From positions 1,426,001-1,490,000 of the forward strand of contig NZ_JACHBL010000001.1 in NCBI RefSeq assembly GCF_014200305.1: a stretch of 64,000 nt of DNA. Direction: 5' to 3'. The notes beneath the pieces were generated by a model, which saw only the letters and a program-made list of their open reading frames with translations, made no database searches and was not told the origin of the DNA. The number at the start of each line of letters is the position of its first letter. Positions within the stretch are counted from its first letter, which is position 1. Positions 8,961-16,832 of the stretch are shown piece by piece. This DNA is from Neomicrococcus lactis. Its GTDB lineage: Bacteria; Actinomycetota; Actinomycetes; Actinomycetales; Micrococcaceae. Both the position numbers and the translations under genes were made by a program.

Positions 8961-11194
8961 TTCTCCAAGCGATCAAGCGCGGTCCAGAAGCCTTCGCCGT
9001 TGTTGACGTGCCCCTGCCAGATTTCCGGGATAAAGCTGACATTCGGGGACAGGCGGTCCAGCTGTTGGGCAAGGACCGGCCAGTCCACATCGCCGTCGCC
9101 AACCTGAACGCCTTCGCCGTCGACGCCGGTGGCGTCCACGAGGTGCAAGTGAATAGTGTGCGGAGCCATGAGCTCCACGGCCTCGGAGAATGGGATGTTC
9201 AAGAACGTCGCCGCGAGTTTCGAGTGGGAAACATCCAGGCAGAGCTTGGTGCCGGTTTCCTCTGCAAAGGCAGCGGTATCCACCGGGTCCAGGAACAGGT
9301 TGTGATATTGCTGCCCACCCATGAGCCATGGGAACGGAGGCAACGTCTGCGCGGCGATGCGCACGCCGGAGGTATCGAGCTTCTTCAAAGCATCAGCAAT
9401 GCGCTGGTACTTCGGTTGACGCTCGGCCGGGGAAATATGGCGATCCGTAGTAAATCCGCCCATGGTTACTACCATGACAGGATCTTCGTCTTTGGTAAAC
9501 CACTTCTTGAGATCACGCGTGATGTCAATGGTGCGCTGGACTTCGGCGATGGAACGTTCCCAATGGGCCTGATCCATAGAAGCAAGGTCCACGAGGAAGT
9601 CACCTGCGAACAAATCAGGAAGGTGGGTAGTGAACCCCATCTCGAGCGGCTTCGTGAAGAAGCTGTCCATATCCACGTCGAGATCTTTGTAAGAGAAGTG
9701 GAACTCCAAGAAGTCCGGCTTGCAGTCCTCGATCAAAGCAGCGTGGTCGTGGTAGCGGACCGGCAATCCCCAGGGACGGTTGAACTCGAACTGGCGTCCC
9801 TTCGGCGTGGACTCGTTGAGGTCACCTTCAAAGAAGAAATCGCCTTCGGCCATGGCGCGGTGCACCTTGCGGCCCACGAGCTGGGGCAAGGCGTTCGGCT
9901 GCAGGCCACGTCCGGGACTCTTGACGGCTACATCGGCCTCAGAAATGACGTCGCCAACGGCGAGCGGTCGAGCGGCGACCAAGGACTTAGCAAGGTTGAC
10001 GCGGTTCATCATTTCGCCGGTGGAGACTACGCGAGCGGTACGCTGACCGATCGCTTCCTCTACCTCGCGGATGTTCTTGACCATCTGCTTGAACTCGTCC
10101 GGAAGCAGGGAGACCTTGTGGTCATTGCCCTCCATGGACTGGTCGACGGTGAAGTGCTTCTCCACAATTTTCGCGCCACGCGCCACAGCGGCGACAGGAA
10201 CGTGGATGCCGCGCTCGTGACCTGAGTAGCCCACGATGCAGTCACCAATTTCGGCGAGGCGATCCATGTAGGCAAGGTTTACGTCCTTGAACGGTGCTGG
10301 GTACGTGGACTGGCAGTGCAACAGCGCGAACTGAGCGCCGAGGGAGCGCACGAGGTCTGCAGACTCCTTGATCTCGTCTTCACGGGACATGCCAGTGCTC
10401 ATGATGAGCGGCAAGCCACGGGATGCGGCATCGCGAAGAAGCTCGTGGTTGGTGAGGTCGGCAGAAGCGATTTTCAGCCCAGGAATTCCGTAGTCAGCTA
10501 GGTCGGTGACGGACTTGGAATCCCAAGGCGTGCACATCACCGTGATGTCACGTTCTTTGCAGTGGTCAAAGACCTCAAACAAGGATTCGGCCGGCAATGA
10601 GAACTTGGAAAGCAGATCCAGGGTGTACTGAGCGCCGAGGTCCTCCCCTGCTGTGCTGCCGCCGGACTGGCGATACAACGAATCCATGTCTCGCAGCTGG
10701 AACTTGACGGCATCCGCGCCAGCATCCGCGGCCAGGTCTACGAGCTGCTTAGCGAGCTCCACGGAGCCGTTATGGTTGTTGCCAATTTCGGCGATGATGA
10801 ACGCCGGGCTGTCTTCGCCAATTTCGTGCTTGCCGATGCGCAGGACGTCAGACTTGTTGATGGCAATAGCCACCAAGTGACCGCGCTCGTCAACCAGGGG
10901 TAAGTGAGAAATACCCTGCCCCATGAGCGCACCGAGCTCCGATGCAGGAGTGCTGCTCGGTGCCGACTTCGCGTTCTGGTTTGCCACATTGATGCAGCTG
11001 GTTTCCAAATCTGCAGTCGGGTTCTCCACAATCCAACGGCGGAAATCGCCGTCGCTCAGCGCGCCCTGCAGGATGCCGTGGGCGTCAACGCAAAACACGA
11101 TGCGCTCTTTGTTAGCGCTGATTTTCCGGAGCCCGTTGATGATGGGATCCTCGGAGAAAACAACGTACGGTGCCAGATGCCGCTCAATAATCAT
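8951..11194 (-). CDS. Nonulosonic acid synthase fusion: CBS pair, NeuB, SAF, TIM-barrel isomerase-like
   Basis: A 747-residue multidomain protein. Residues 1-125 look like a pair of CBS domains (regulatory nucleotide binding; SDGDFRRWIVENP, QGISHLPLVDERGHLVAI). Residues about 130-400 are a NeuB-type synthase, which condenses phosphoenolpyruvate with an N-acetyl hexosamine-type sugar (AFIIAEIGNNHNG, KFQ, CTPWD, STGMS, GYSGHE, EKHFTVD). Residues about 405-465 are a SAF/antifreeze-like substrate lid. Residues about 475-747 resemble an AP-endonuclease-2/xylose-isomerase-type TIM barrel with metal-site residues (LCLDVSHSK, HLHLVDATG). The next gene is a cytidylyltransferase, fitting synthesis of a CMP-activated nine-carbon acid. 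The exact acid is unknown. Confidence 0.88.
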   Translation of the reverse strand: MIIERHLAPYVVFSEDPIINGLRKISANKERIVFCVDAHGILQGALSDGDFRRWIVENPTADLETSCINVANQNAKSAPSSTPASELGALMGQGISHLPLVDERGHLVAIAINKSDVLRIGKHEIGEDSPAFIIAEIGNNHNGSVELAKQLVDLAADAGADAVKFQLRDMDSLYRQSGGSTAGEDLGAQYTLDLLSKFSLPAESLFEVFDHCKERDITVMCTPWDSKSVTDLADYGIPGLKIASADLTNHELLRDAASRGLPLIMSTGMSREDEIKESADLVRSLGAQFALLHCQSTYPAPFKDVNLAYMDRLAEIGDCIVGYSGHERGIHVPVAAVARGAKIVEKHFTVDQSMEGNDHKVSLLPDEFKQMVKNIREVEEAIGQRTARVVSTGEMMNRVNLAKSLVAARPLAVGDVISEADVAVKSPGRGLQPNALPQLVGRKVHRAMAEGDFFFEGDLNESTPKGRQFEFNRPWGLPVRYHDHAALIEDCKPDFLEFHFSYKDLDVDMDSFFTKPLEMGFTTHLPDLFAGDFLVDLASMDQAHWERSIAEVQRTIDITRDLKKWFTKDEDPVMVVTMGGFTTDRHISPAERQPKYQRIADALKKLDTSGVRIAAQTLPPFPWLMGGQQYHNLFLDPVDTAAFAEETGTKLCLDVSHSKLAATFLNIPFSEAVELMAPHTIHLHLVDATGVDGEGVQVGDGDVDWPVLAQQLDRLSPNVSFIPEIWQGHVNNGEGFWTALDRLEKWL

Positions 11195-11200
11195 GGTGTG

Positions 11201-11905
11201 TCAGAGACCCTTCCCAAGCGAAGCAATTTGCTGCTCCGCCAATGCAAAATCTAGTTCCGTATCAATGTCTACGCCTTCGAGCTCGTCCAAAATGAACAGC
11301 CCGATCTTTCCGCCCAAACGATTGTTATGACCCAAATATAATTCCGGTTTTGACACATACAGCGATCCGTTCTCGCGATATGGAATTTGTTCCGGCGTCA
11401 GTTCCTGACGACGGGGACGATTCTCGTAGTCATACTCCGCCGACACCGGAGTGCCAGCGGCCTCATTCCCGAGCCGCCAGAGGAATGGAGGGGTGGGGAC
11501 TACGCCCACGAGCGAATCGACTCCTGTTTCCAAAAATTGGTTCACGGCTCGGTCGAGGGTGTCCGGGTGCCGCAGCGGTGACGTCACCTGCAGGAGTACG
11601 ACGGCGTCTGGCTTGCGTCCCTGCGCCGTGCGGAAGTTAATTGCGTGGGCAACAACGGGCTCGGTTGCCGTGGTCTCTTCAGCTAGTTCGGCCGGGCGCA
11701 TGAACGGGACATCGGCACCGTAGCGACGTGCGACGTCGGCCATCTCTTCGTCGTCCGTGGAGACCACCACGTCAAGGCCGATCTTTGCGTTGACAGCTTG
11801 CTCAACAGTCCAGGCCATCAGGGGCTTGCCGCCGAGGTTGCGCACGTTCTTACGTGGAATTCCTTTGGAGCCGCCACGAACGGGAATGACGCACAAGATG
11901 TTCAT
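11201..11905 (-). CDS. Acylneuraminate cytidylyltransferase family protein (CMP-nonulosonate synthetase)
   Basis: A 234-residue enzyme expected to transfer CMP from CTP to a nonulosonic acid, making the donor for sialyltransferase-like enzymes. The nucleotide-binding signature VIPVRGGSKGIPRKNVR sits at residues 6-22; STDDEEMADVA, LLQVTSPLRHP and the acidic ENGSLYV and VDIDTELDF segments are all present. I start it at ATG 11905, which overlaps the upstream stop as ATGA; the open frame running to 12022 is non-genic upstream sequence. It ends 6 bases before the NeuB fusion. Confidence 0.92.
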   Translation of the reverse strand: MNILCVIPVRGGSKGIPRKNVRNLGGKPLMAWTVEQAVNAKIGLDVVVSTDDEEMADVARRYGADVPFMRPAELAEETTATEPVVAHAINFRTAQGRKPDAVVLLQVTSPLRHPDTLDRAVNQFLETGVDSLVGVVPTPPFLWRLGNEAAGTPVSAEYDYENRPRRQELTPEQIPYRENGSLYVSKPELYLGHNNRLGGKIGLFILDELEGVDIDTELDFALAEQQIASLGKGL

Positions 11906-12957
11906 GAGGTCTCCTTCAAAAGTTCGGCGATAGCTCGCGCAGGTTCGGTGGGGTTGAGCTGCGGAATTGGAGTGGGTTCCGAATCCAAGCTGGTCCAACG
12001 GCTCAAGCCGTAGCGTTCCCAAAACTCACTCAACCACTGGGGTGGGTTGTAGTACGTCACCCAAGCCGGTAGCCCTCGCACGGCGGACTCCAAGACACCA
12101 GTGGAGAAAACAGAAGCCACTGGTCGATCAAGTGACTTCAATGGTGCACCGAAGCGATCGATGGGAATTCCTTGACGCTCCCACAGCGCACGCTGGATCA
12201 AGGACAATTTGTCCTTTTCCGCAGGATGAGGACGGTAAGTCGCCTTGGTCTCGTAGCAAAAACGAGCGGCAGCAGATGCAAATCCAGTACGCGGAAGCTC
12301 GGCACCGTGCAACTGCCCCAGGAACACGGGCCTCTTTGAAAGTGCAGCATTCACGTCCGCCGGCTCTTGAGCGGCTTGCCACAATAGCTGGGAACCCACC
12401 ACGTCATACGTAATGTCCTGATGGGCACCATTCATCCAAAACGCGGCGTCGGATTCAGTGAAGGCCAACAAGTGAGCCCCGGGTGGCAGTGGCGGAGCCT
12501 GCGGAGCGAGCAGTCCGTGTTGAACCACGTTGAACCGAATAGCGAAGCGTTCGGCCAGCTCAAATGCGGCCGAGCCTGCGGGCAAGAAGTGTCCCACGGC
12601 CACAATGTCCGTGAGTGACTCGCCGAGGCGAGCTGCGTCGTCGTCCTCAAAGGAGCCAGAGACCCAACCGGTACCCGGAAGTGCCCCGGGGTCCCCCAGC
12701 GAGAGAACCGCCAGCGATTCCTCAGGCAAGTACTCGAGTGGGCGAATGAGCGACGCGATCTGGGTTGGCGTACCAGCCTCAAGCGCCACGAGAATGCGCG
12801 GGTTCTCGCCGCGCGTGCTGAGGGTCAGCTCGATTGCGCCGGGCGCGGACTGACGCAGGCTCCGAACCTTGGAGACCAAGCGTCGCGCGCCGGATTTTTG
12901 GGACGCTTGCCAGTCATGCCACTGCTGGATGTCGCGAGGGTGGAAGAGGCCGCTCAT
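11902..12957 (-). CDS. Sialyltransferase-like GT-B protein (putative)
   Basis: A 351-residue protein starting at ATG 12957 (ATGA overlap with the upstream gene). It has no strong textbook signature, but the segment FNVVQHGLLAPQAPPLP (HG motif), then LLAFTESDAAFW, and later ATYRPHPAEKDK (HP motif) and SVFSTGVLESAVRGLPAWV follow the order seen in polysialyltransferases and related capsule GT-B enzymes that use CMP-sugars. Its place directly before the CMP-nonulosonate synthetase supports use of that donor. Family and donor are inference; a teichoic-acid-type transferase is the main alternative. Confidence 0.6.
   Translation of the reverse strand: MSGLFHPRDIQQWHDWQASQKSGARRLVSKVRSLRQSAPGAIELTLSTRGENPRILVALEAGTPTQIASLIRPLEYLPEESLAVLSLGDPGALPGTGWVSGSFEDDDAARLGESLTDIVAVGHFLPAGSAAFELAERFAIRFNVVQHGLLAPQAPPLPPGAHLLAFTESDAAFWMNGAHQDITYDVVGSQLLWQAAQEPADVNAALSKRPVFLGQLHGAELPRTGFASAAARFCYETKATYRPHPAEKDKLSLIQRALWERQGIPIDRFGAPLKSLDRPVASVFSTGVLESAVRGLPAWVTYYNPPQWLSEFWERYGLSRWTSLDSEPTPIPQLNPTEPARAIAELLKETS
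12626..12647 (+). repeat. Dispersed 22-bp motif, copy 1
   Basis: AGGCGAGCTGCGTCGTCGTC plus CT. Lies within the sialyltransferase-like gene (opposite strand codons read EDDDAARL). The same motif recurs across the window in other genes and frames. Confidence 0.85.
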
Positions 12958-13985
12958 TCCCACCGCCGGTCGAGATCGTTGATGCGGTGAACGAAGGTGT
13001 GCTCCGCGAGGGTGCGCTTGCGCCCGGCTTCGCGGATGGATTCGGCCCATGCGTGATCTTTCAGCGCGCGGCGCGAAAGGTCAATGAGCTCTTCCGGCGA
13101 CTGGAAGAGAAGCACCTCGGTGCCGATGTCGTAGAAACGGTCCACGTCAGGGCGGTCTACCAGCTGCAAGCCGCCCATGCCGGGGACCTCGAAGGTCCTC
13201 ATGGCCAAACCTGCTTGAAGGCCGTGGACATTGATGGCCGCGGCGGCGATGGCTTGCACCTGATAAGCCTCTGAGAGCGGAATGTCCCTTTCAGCGGGAA
13301 GCTGGGGACGGCTGAGTTCCCAAGTGCGTAGCTTGTCAATGACATGATGGGACCACTGGCGACCGTACGCGCGCACGGGAACACCTGCGTCGCGAAGCCG
13401 TTCCAGAAGCATTTGGCGGTTGTCGTAGCGAGCGCCAACGAACACCACTTCTTGGCGGCGCTGTGTAGGCGGAGCTGCGAGCTCAGGATCAAATGCGTTA
13501 GGCAGGTACGAAGCGTTGACGCCCTGGTTCGCCAACAATTCAGCCTCGTCCATGCTGTAGCTGAGCACGGGGCCAATGTTTTTGAGGAAGTCCACAGTGT
13601 AGGAGTGACGCTTGAGGTCGTCATACAGCCACAGGATGCGTGGGAGCTGGCGCTTCTCTACCTCGGACCAGAAGTCATCGCCGAGGGTGTCCCCCTTGAT
13701 GACAATCAGGAAGTCTGGATTGACTTCGATCAGCGCTTCAAGGGCCCGTTTTGTGGACCAGTCTTCAGCCTTGGAGAGGTGGTCCATGCCGATTTTCGCC
13801 GGCAGTTCGTGAAGGACCTTGTTACGCACCTTCGACGCAACGGAATCAAAACCGTCATACCGGTGGGAAGCCACCTGATAACCACGCCGTTCCAGCGCGT
13901 TGGCAATGGAACGGTAATAACCATGAAAAGTGGGAGTGACTAGGAGCAGCTTGCCCTTAGATGTTTCCGAAGCGCTAGTTGACAT
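12954..13985 (-). CDS. CgeB-like glycosyltransferase family 1 protein
   Basis: A 343-residue GT-B-type protein related to spore-coat/maturation protein CgeB. It opens with GKLLLVTPTFHGYYRS, has LIVIKGDTL, PRILWLYDD (the typical CgeB W.DD segment), and in the C-terminal half VVFVGARYDNR, INVHGLQAGLAMRTFEVPGMGG and LLFQSPEELI, with the E of RTFE in the donor site. The open frame extends three codons further to GTG 13994; ATG 13985 is taken here, and neither has a clear ribosome binding site. It overlaps the upstream glycosyltransferase by 11 bases. Confidence 0.8.
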   Translation of the reverse strand: MSTSASETSKGKLLLVTPTFHGYYRSIANALERRGYQVASHRYDGFDSVASKVRNKVLHELPAKIGMDHLSKAEDWSTKRALEALIEVNPDFLIVIKGDTLGDDFWSEVEKRQLPRILWLYDDLKRHSYTVDFLKNIGPVLSYSMDEAELLANQGVNASYLPNAFDPELAAPPTQRRQEVVFVGARYDNRQMLLERLRDAGVPVRAYGRQWSHHVIDKLRTWELSRPQLPAERDIPLSEAYQVQAIAAAAINVHGLQAGLAMRTFEVPGMGGLQLVDRPDVDRFYDIGTEVLLFQSPEELIDLSRRALKDHAWAESIREAGRKRTLAEHTFVHRINDLDRRWE

Positions 13986-14940
13986 CAGCACCACTTACAG
14001 AGCGGTTGCCCGTCTTTTCATCCTTCAAATAGCTCAGCTCTTCCTGCAACACGGCGCTCGCATCAATGTCTCTGCCCGTCAGTTCCCGAACTTTGTTGAC
14101 ACCAAAGTTCGCGTAGGAGGCGGCCGTCAACGCAGTCTTCAGCGCCACGGGGTTGCCCCACTTCTGTGCATACAGTTGTCGCGCTTCTACGAGCCACTTG
14201 CGGCGGCGCGTCGGATCACTGGAACCACCGCCAATATGGGCTACGGAAACGGTGCCCAGGTAAATAGACGGAACTCCCATGTCCCGAAGGCGCTTTTGAA
14301 GGTCAACTTCTTCTGCATTCATGAAGAAGTCCTCATCAAAGCCGCCAATACTCTTCACCGCGTTGACGGGCAACATCATGGCTGCGCCGAAGACCCAATC
14401 AACAGGGAGCACCTTGCCCTGCTGGGCGCGAGTGTCATGGCCAACCGCTTCATGTAAGAGCTTGTGGTGGCGAAAACGTGCCAGCGGGCTGAGCCACTCC
14501 GTGACTTGATGGCCAATAGTTGGGAAGTGACGGGCCGTCCATTGGGTTGCTCCGTCTGTTCCGGTGACTTCCGGACTCATTACGGCAGGATGCCATGGTG
14601 CTGCAGCGCTCTGGAGGTCTTCGATAAAGCGGTCCGGCAAGACCAAATCGCTGTTGAGCACCAAGGCCACTTCAGTGCCGATGACGTTTAGGCCGGTGTT
14701 GACGGCTGAGCCGAATCCACCATTGGATTCACGGCGTACAACTGTGAACTGAATTTGCGATTCGTTCGAAGGAGCCCACTCTGCGGGGAAAGGCGTAGGT
14801 GAAGCGTCGTCAACCACCACAACCTGCTTGAGGCAGTGTGCATTCTCTGAAAGGAGCGTCTCGACTAAGTGCTGGACATCGCTGGGATCGCCATAATGAG
14901 GCACGATGACACTCAGCGAATTGTGTGTGCACAAAGCCAA
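13975..14940 (-). CDS. Glycosyltransferase family 2 protein, first gene of the operon
   Basis: A 321-residue GT-A enzyme: LSVIVPHYGDPSDVQ, VVVVDDASPTP, SNGGFGSAVNTGL and LNSDLVLP (the D-x-D-like site) are in order, and GGFDEDFFMNAEEVDLQKRLRDMG is the rhamnosyltransferase-like acceptor motif. No ATG fits; TTG 14940 is the start, with GAGGGGG upstream (14947-14953 region). This is the first gene of the long minus-strand operon that continues to 3530, divergent from the BY-kinase gene. A rhamnosyltransferase role is plausible given rmlA but unproven. Confidence 0.88.
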   Translation of the reverse strand: MALCTHNSLSVIVPHYGDPSDVQHLVETLLSENAHCLKQVVVVDDASPTPFPAEWAPSNESQIQFTVVRRESNGGFGSAVNTGLNVIGTEVALVLNSDLVLPDRFIEDLQSAAAPWHPAVMSPEVTGTDGATQWTARHFPTIGHQVTEWLSPLARFRHHKLLHEAVGHDTRAQQGKVLPVDWVFGAAMMLPVNAVKSIGGFDEDFFMNAEEVDLQKRLRDMGVPSIYLGTVSVAHIGGGSSDPTRRRKWLVEARQLYAQKWGNPVALKTALTAASYANFGVNKVRELTGRDIDASAVLQEELSYLKDEKTGNRSVSGADVN

Positions 14941-15089
14941 CTAGTTCATCCCCCTCAGATAGAACAGTAGGTCTCCCCAGAACACCGAAGTATGCATCGG
15001 CTCCCTGAACTGACCACCGTAATTGTATCGGATGGATCAACGGCTCCCTATTTGTGTGGCGCCCTGAGCGCATAGCGACCAGTGTCACT

Positions 15090-15138
15090 CATGTGTCCAA
15101 GTCACATGCGATTCAAAGACCGATAACATCTTTATAAT
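15090..15138 (+). promoter_or_regulatory. Putative promoter with an upstream palindrome for the BY-kinase gene
   Basis: In the 292-base gap between the divergent glycosyltransferase and kinase genes, TATAAT (15133-15138) is a perfect -10 box. No good -35 is visible at 17 bases, but just upstream lies the inverted repeat CATGTG-N7-CACATG (15090-15108), centred near -43. That is a place where an activator or repressor could bind. Transcription would leave a leader of about 90 bases. The rest of the gap shows nothing clear. Confidence 0.4.
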
Positions 15139-15232
15139 TTGAATAGTTTGCTGTTGGGGAGCGCAAGAATCTTTCTCCAAAGCCAAGTCTTTGCTATTCA
15201 CTTACACATGCAACATTCGCGCTGAGGGATTC

Positions 15233-16732
15233 ATGGAATATACAACGGAGAGCCAGCCGAAGGCTTTGAACGAGCAAGTTCGACGCATCGTGCGGGTTGC
15301 ACTGAGCAACTGGAAAGGCGCTCTTGCCATCTTCCTCTTGTCCGTCCTTGCGAGCGTGGGCCTGTTTTTCCTCTCACCCAAGACCTACACCGCTACCAAT
15401 ACCGTCATGGTGGTGGCCGGCGGCGGCAATAACTTGGGTAGCTACTTGTCTTCAGAGACTCTCGCAACGACTAAGGCCGAGACCTACCTAGCACTTGGAA
15501 GCGCACCGGAAGTTGCTGCACTCGTCAGCAAGCATTTCGCTGAGCAAGGAAAGAGCGTCAGCTGGACCAGTGTTGCGTTCGCCAAGGATCCCAGCAACTC
15601 TCAGATCCGTGTGAGCGCTCAAGCATCCACACCGGAGAACGCAAAAGCGGCAGCTGATGCATTCGCGCAAGCTCTTTCGGACGAAGCCGCTCGCGTCGAA
15701 AAGGTGATGGCTAGCGGTGGAACCGACACGACGTCTACCATCCCTGTGGTTCAGATCATCCCGATCTCCTCGGCGCTCCTGCCTACCGCTCCTTCAGCCC
15801 CTTCGCTTCGTAAGAATCTGATGAATGGCGCCATCGCTGGCCTGATTCTTGCGGCGCTCTACATCTTTATCAAGCACCTCTTCGATGTGCGTATCCGCTC
15901 CACGGAGCAGGTCGAGGAAGTCACCGGCCATGCAGTTCTCGGCACGATTCCTCAGGACCCACGCTTGGGCGATCACCGTCAGGTGGTCACGATGGTGGAA
16001 GCTGGCGACAAGCGTGGTTGGGCGACGGCTGAAGCCCTTCGCGATCTACGCACCAACCTCACTTTCTCTCGCGTGGATAATCCACCCCGCGTCATCGTGG
16101 TGACGAGTGCGTTGGCTGGTGAGGGTAAGTCCTCGATCGCAGCCAACTTGGCCGTTGCCATCTCACAGTCCGGCAATAACGTGGTCCTGATCGATGCCGA
16201 CCTTCGCCGCTCCGTCCAGACGGATCTATTCCATCTGCAGTCGGGCGCTGGCCTAACGGACCTTCTCTCCGGCGCTGTAGATCTTCAAGACGTTCTCCAG
16301 GATTGGAGCGCGGACCAGCGGCTTCAAGTTCTGGGCGCAGGCCGCACGCCGCCGAACCCGTCTGAATTGTTGGGTTCGCGTGCCATGAAGCGACTGCTCG
16401 CTGACCTCTCCCGTGACGCAGTGGTGATCGTTGACTCGCCGCCGCTGTTGCCAGTGACGGATGCCTCCGTGCTGTCCACCTCCGCCGACGGTGTGCTGGT
16501 GGTTGCCAAGGCCGGTAAGACCAGCATCGAAGACCTCAAGAAGGCCACCGATCGACTTCAGCGCGTCAACGGACATGTCTTGGGTGTTGTGCTCAACCAC
16601 GTCCCGCGCAAGGGTTCAAGCGCAGGTCAATACGGCTACTACTCCGACACTTACTACTACTCCTCAACAACCGGCGAGCGTACTCGCCGCACGCAAGGAA
16701 AGCGACGCGCAACCGCTTCCGCGTCCAACTAG
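15233..16732 (+). CDS. Wzc/CpsCD-like polysaccharide co-polymerase with tyrosine autokinase domain
   Basis: A 499-residue protein; I start it at ATG 15233 because GAGGGA lies 5 bases upstream, not at the longer frame from 15191. A Wzz-type N-terminal domain has membrane segments at about residues 28-46 and 195-217, the second following a PSAPSLRKN motif. A cytoplasmic BY-kinase domain follows: Walker A GEGKSSIAANLA, Walker A' VVLIDADLRR and Walker B VVIVDSPPLL. The tail has a tyrosine cluster (YGYYSDTYYY) for autophosphorylation. It controls chain length and export of surface polysaccharide. A second paralogue lies at 27887-29689. Confidence 0.93.
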   Translation: MEYTTESQPKALNEQVRRIVRVALSNWKGALAIFLLSVLASVGLFFLSPKTYTATNTVMVVAGGGNNLGSYLSSETLATTKAETYLALGSAPEVAALVSKHFAEQGKSVSWTSVAFAKDPSNSQIRVSAQASTPENAKAAADAFAQALSDEAARVEKVMASGGTDTTSTIPVVQIIPISSALLPTAPSAPSLRKNLMNGAIAGLILAALYIFIKHLFDVRIRSTEQVEEVTGHAVLGTIPQDPRLGDHRQVVTMVEAGDKRGWATAEALRDLRTNLTFSRVDNPPRVIVVTSALAGEGKSSIAANLAVAISQSGNNVVLIDADLRRSVQTDLFHLQSGAGLTDLLSGAVDLQDVLQDWSADQRLQVLGAGRTPPNPSELLGSRAMKRLLADLSRDAVVIVDSPPLLPVTDASVLSTSADGVLVVAKAGKTSIEDLKKATDRLQRVNGHVLGVVLNHVPRKGSSAGQYGYYSDTYYYSSTTGERTRRTQGKRRATASASN

Positions 16733-16776
16733 TCGTTTCAACCAACCAGCGTGTTGAGCAAATAGTCGAGAAACAA

Positions 16777-16815
16777 GAACTGCGGCCCCACCAAAAGGTG
16801 GGGCCGCAGTTCTTT
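16777..16815. terminator. Bidirectional terminator between BY-kinase gene and mfd
   Basis: GAACTGCGGCCCCACC (16777-16792), loop AAAA, GGTGGGGCCGCAGTTC (16797-16812) followed by TTT on the plus strand and an A-rich run upstream that gives T on the minus strand. It serves the two convergent genes. Confidence 0.9.
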
Positions 16816-16832
16816 AAGGTCGATGTCTGGCT

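Noticed and set aside
8927-10225. A 432-codon plus-strand open frame
   Set aside because: It runs antisense through the NeuB fusion gene, whose domains and motifs are intact on the minus strand. The long frame is a product of codon bias and the encoded protein has no recognisable motif.
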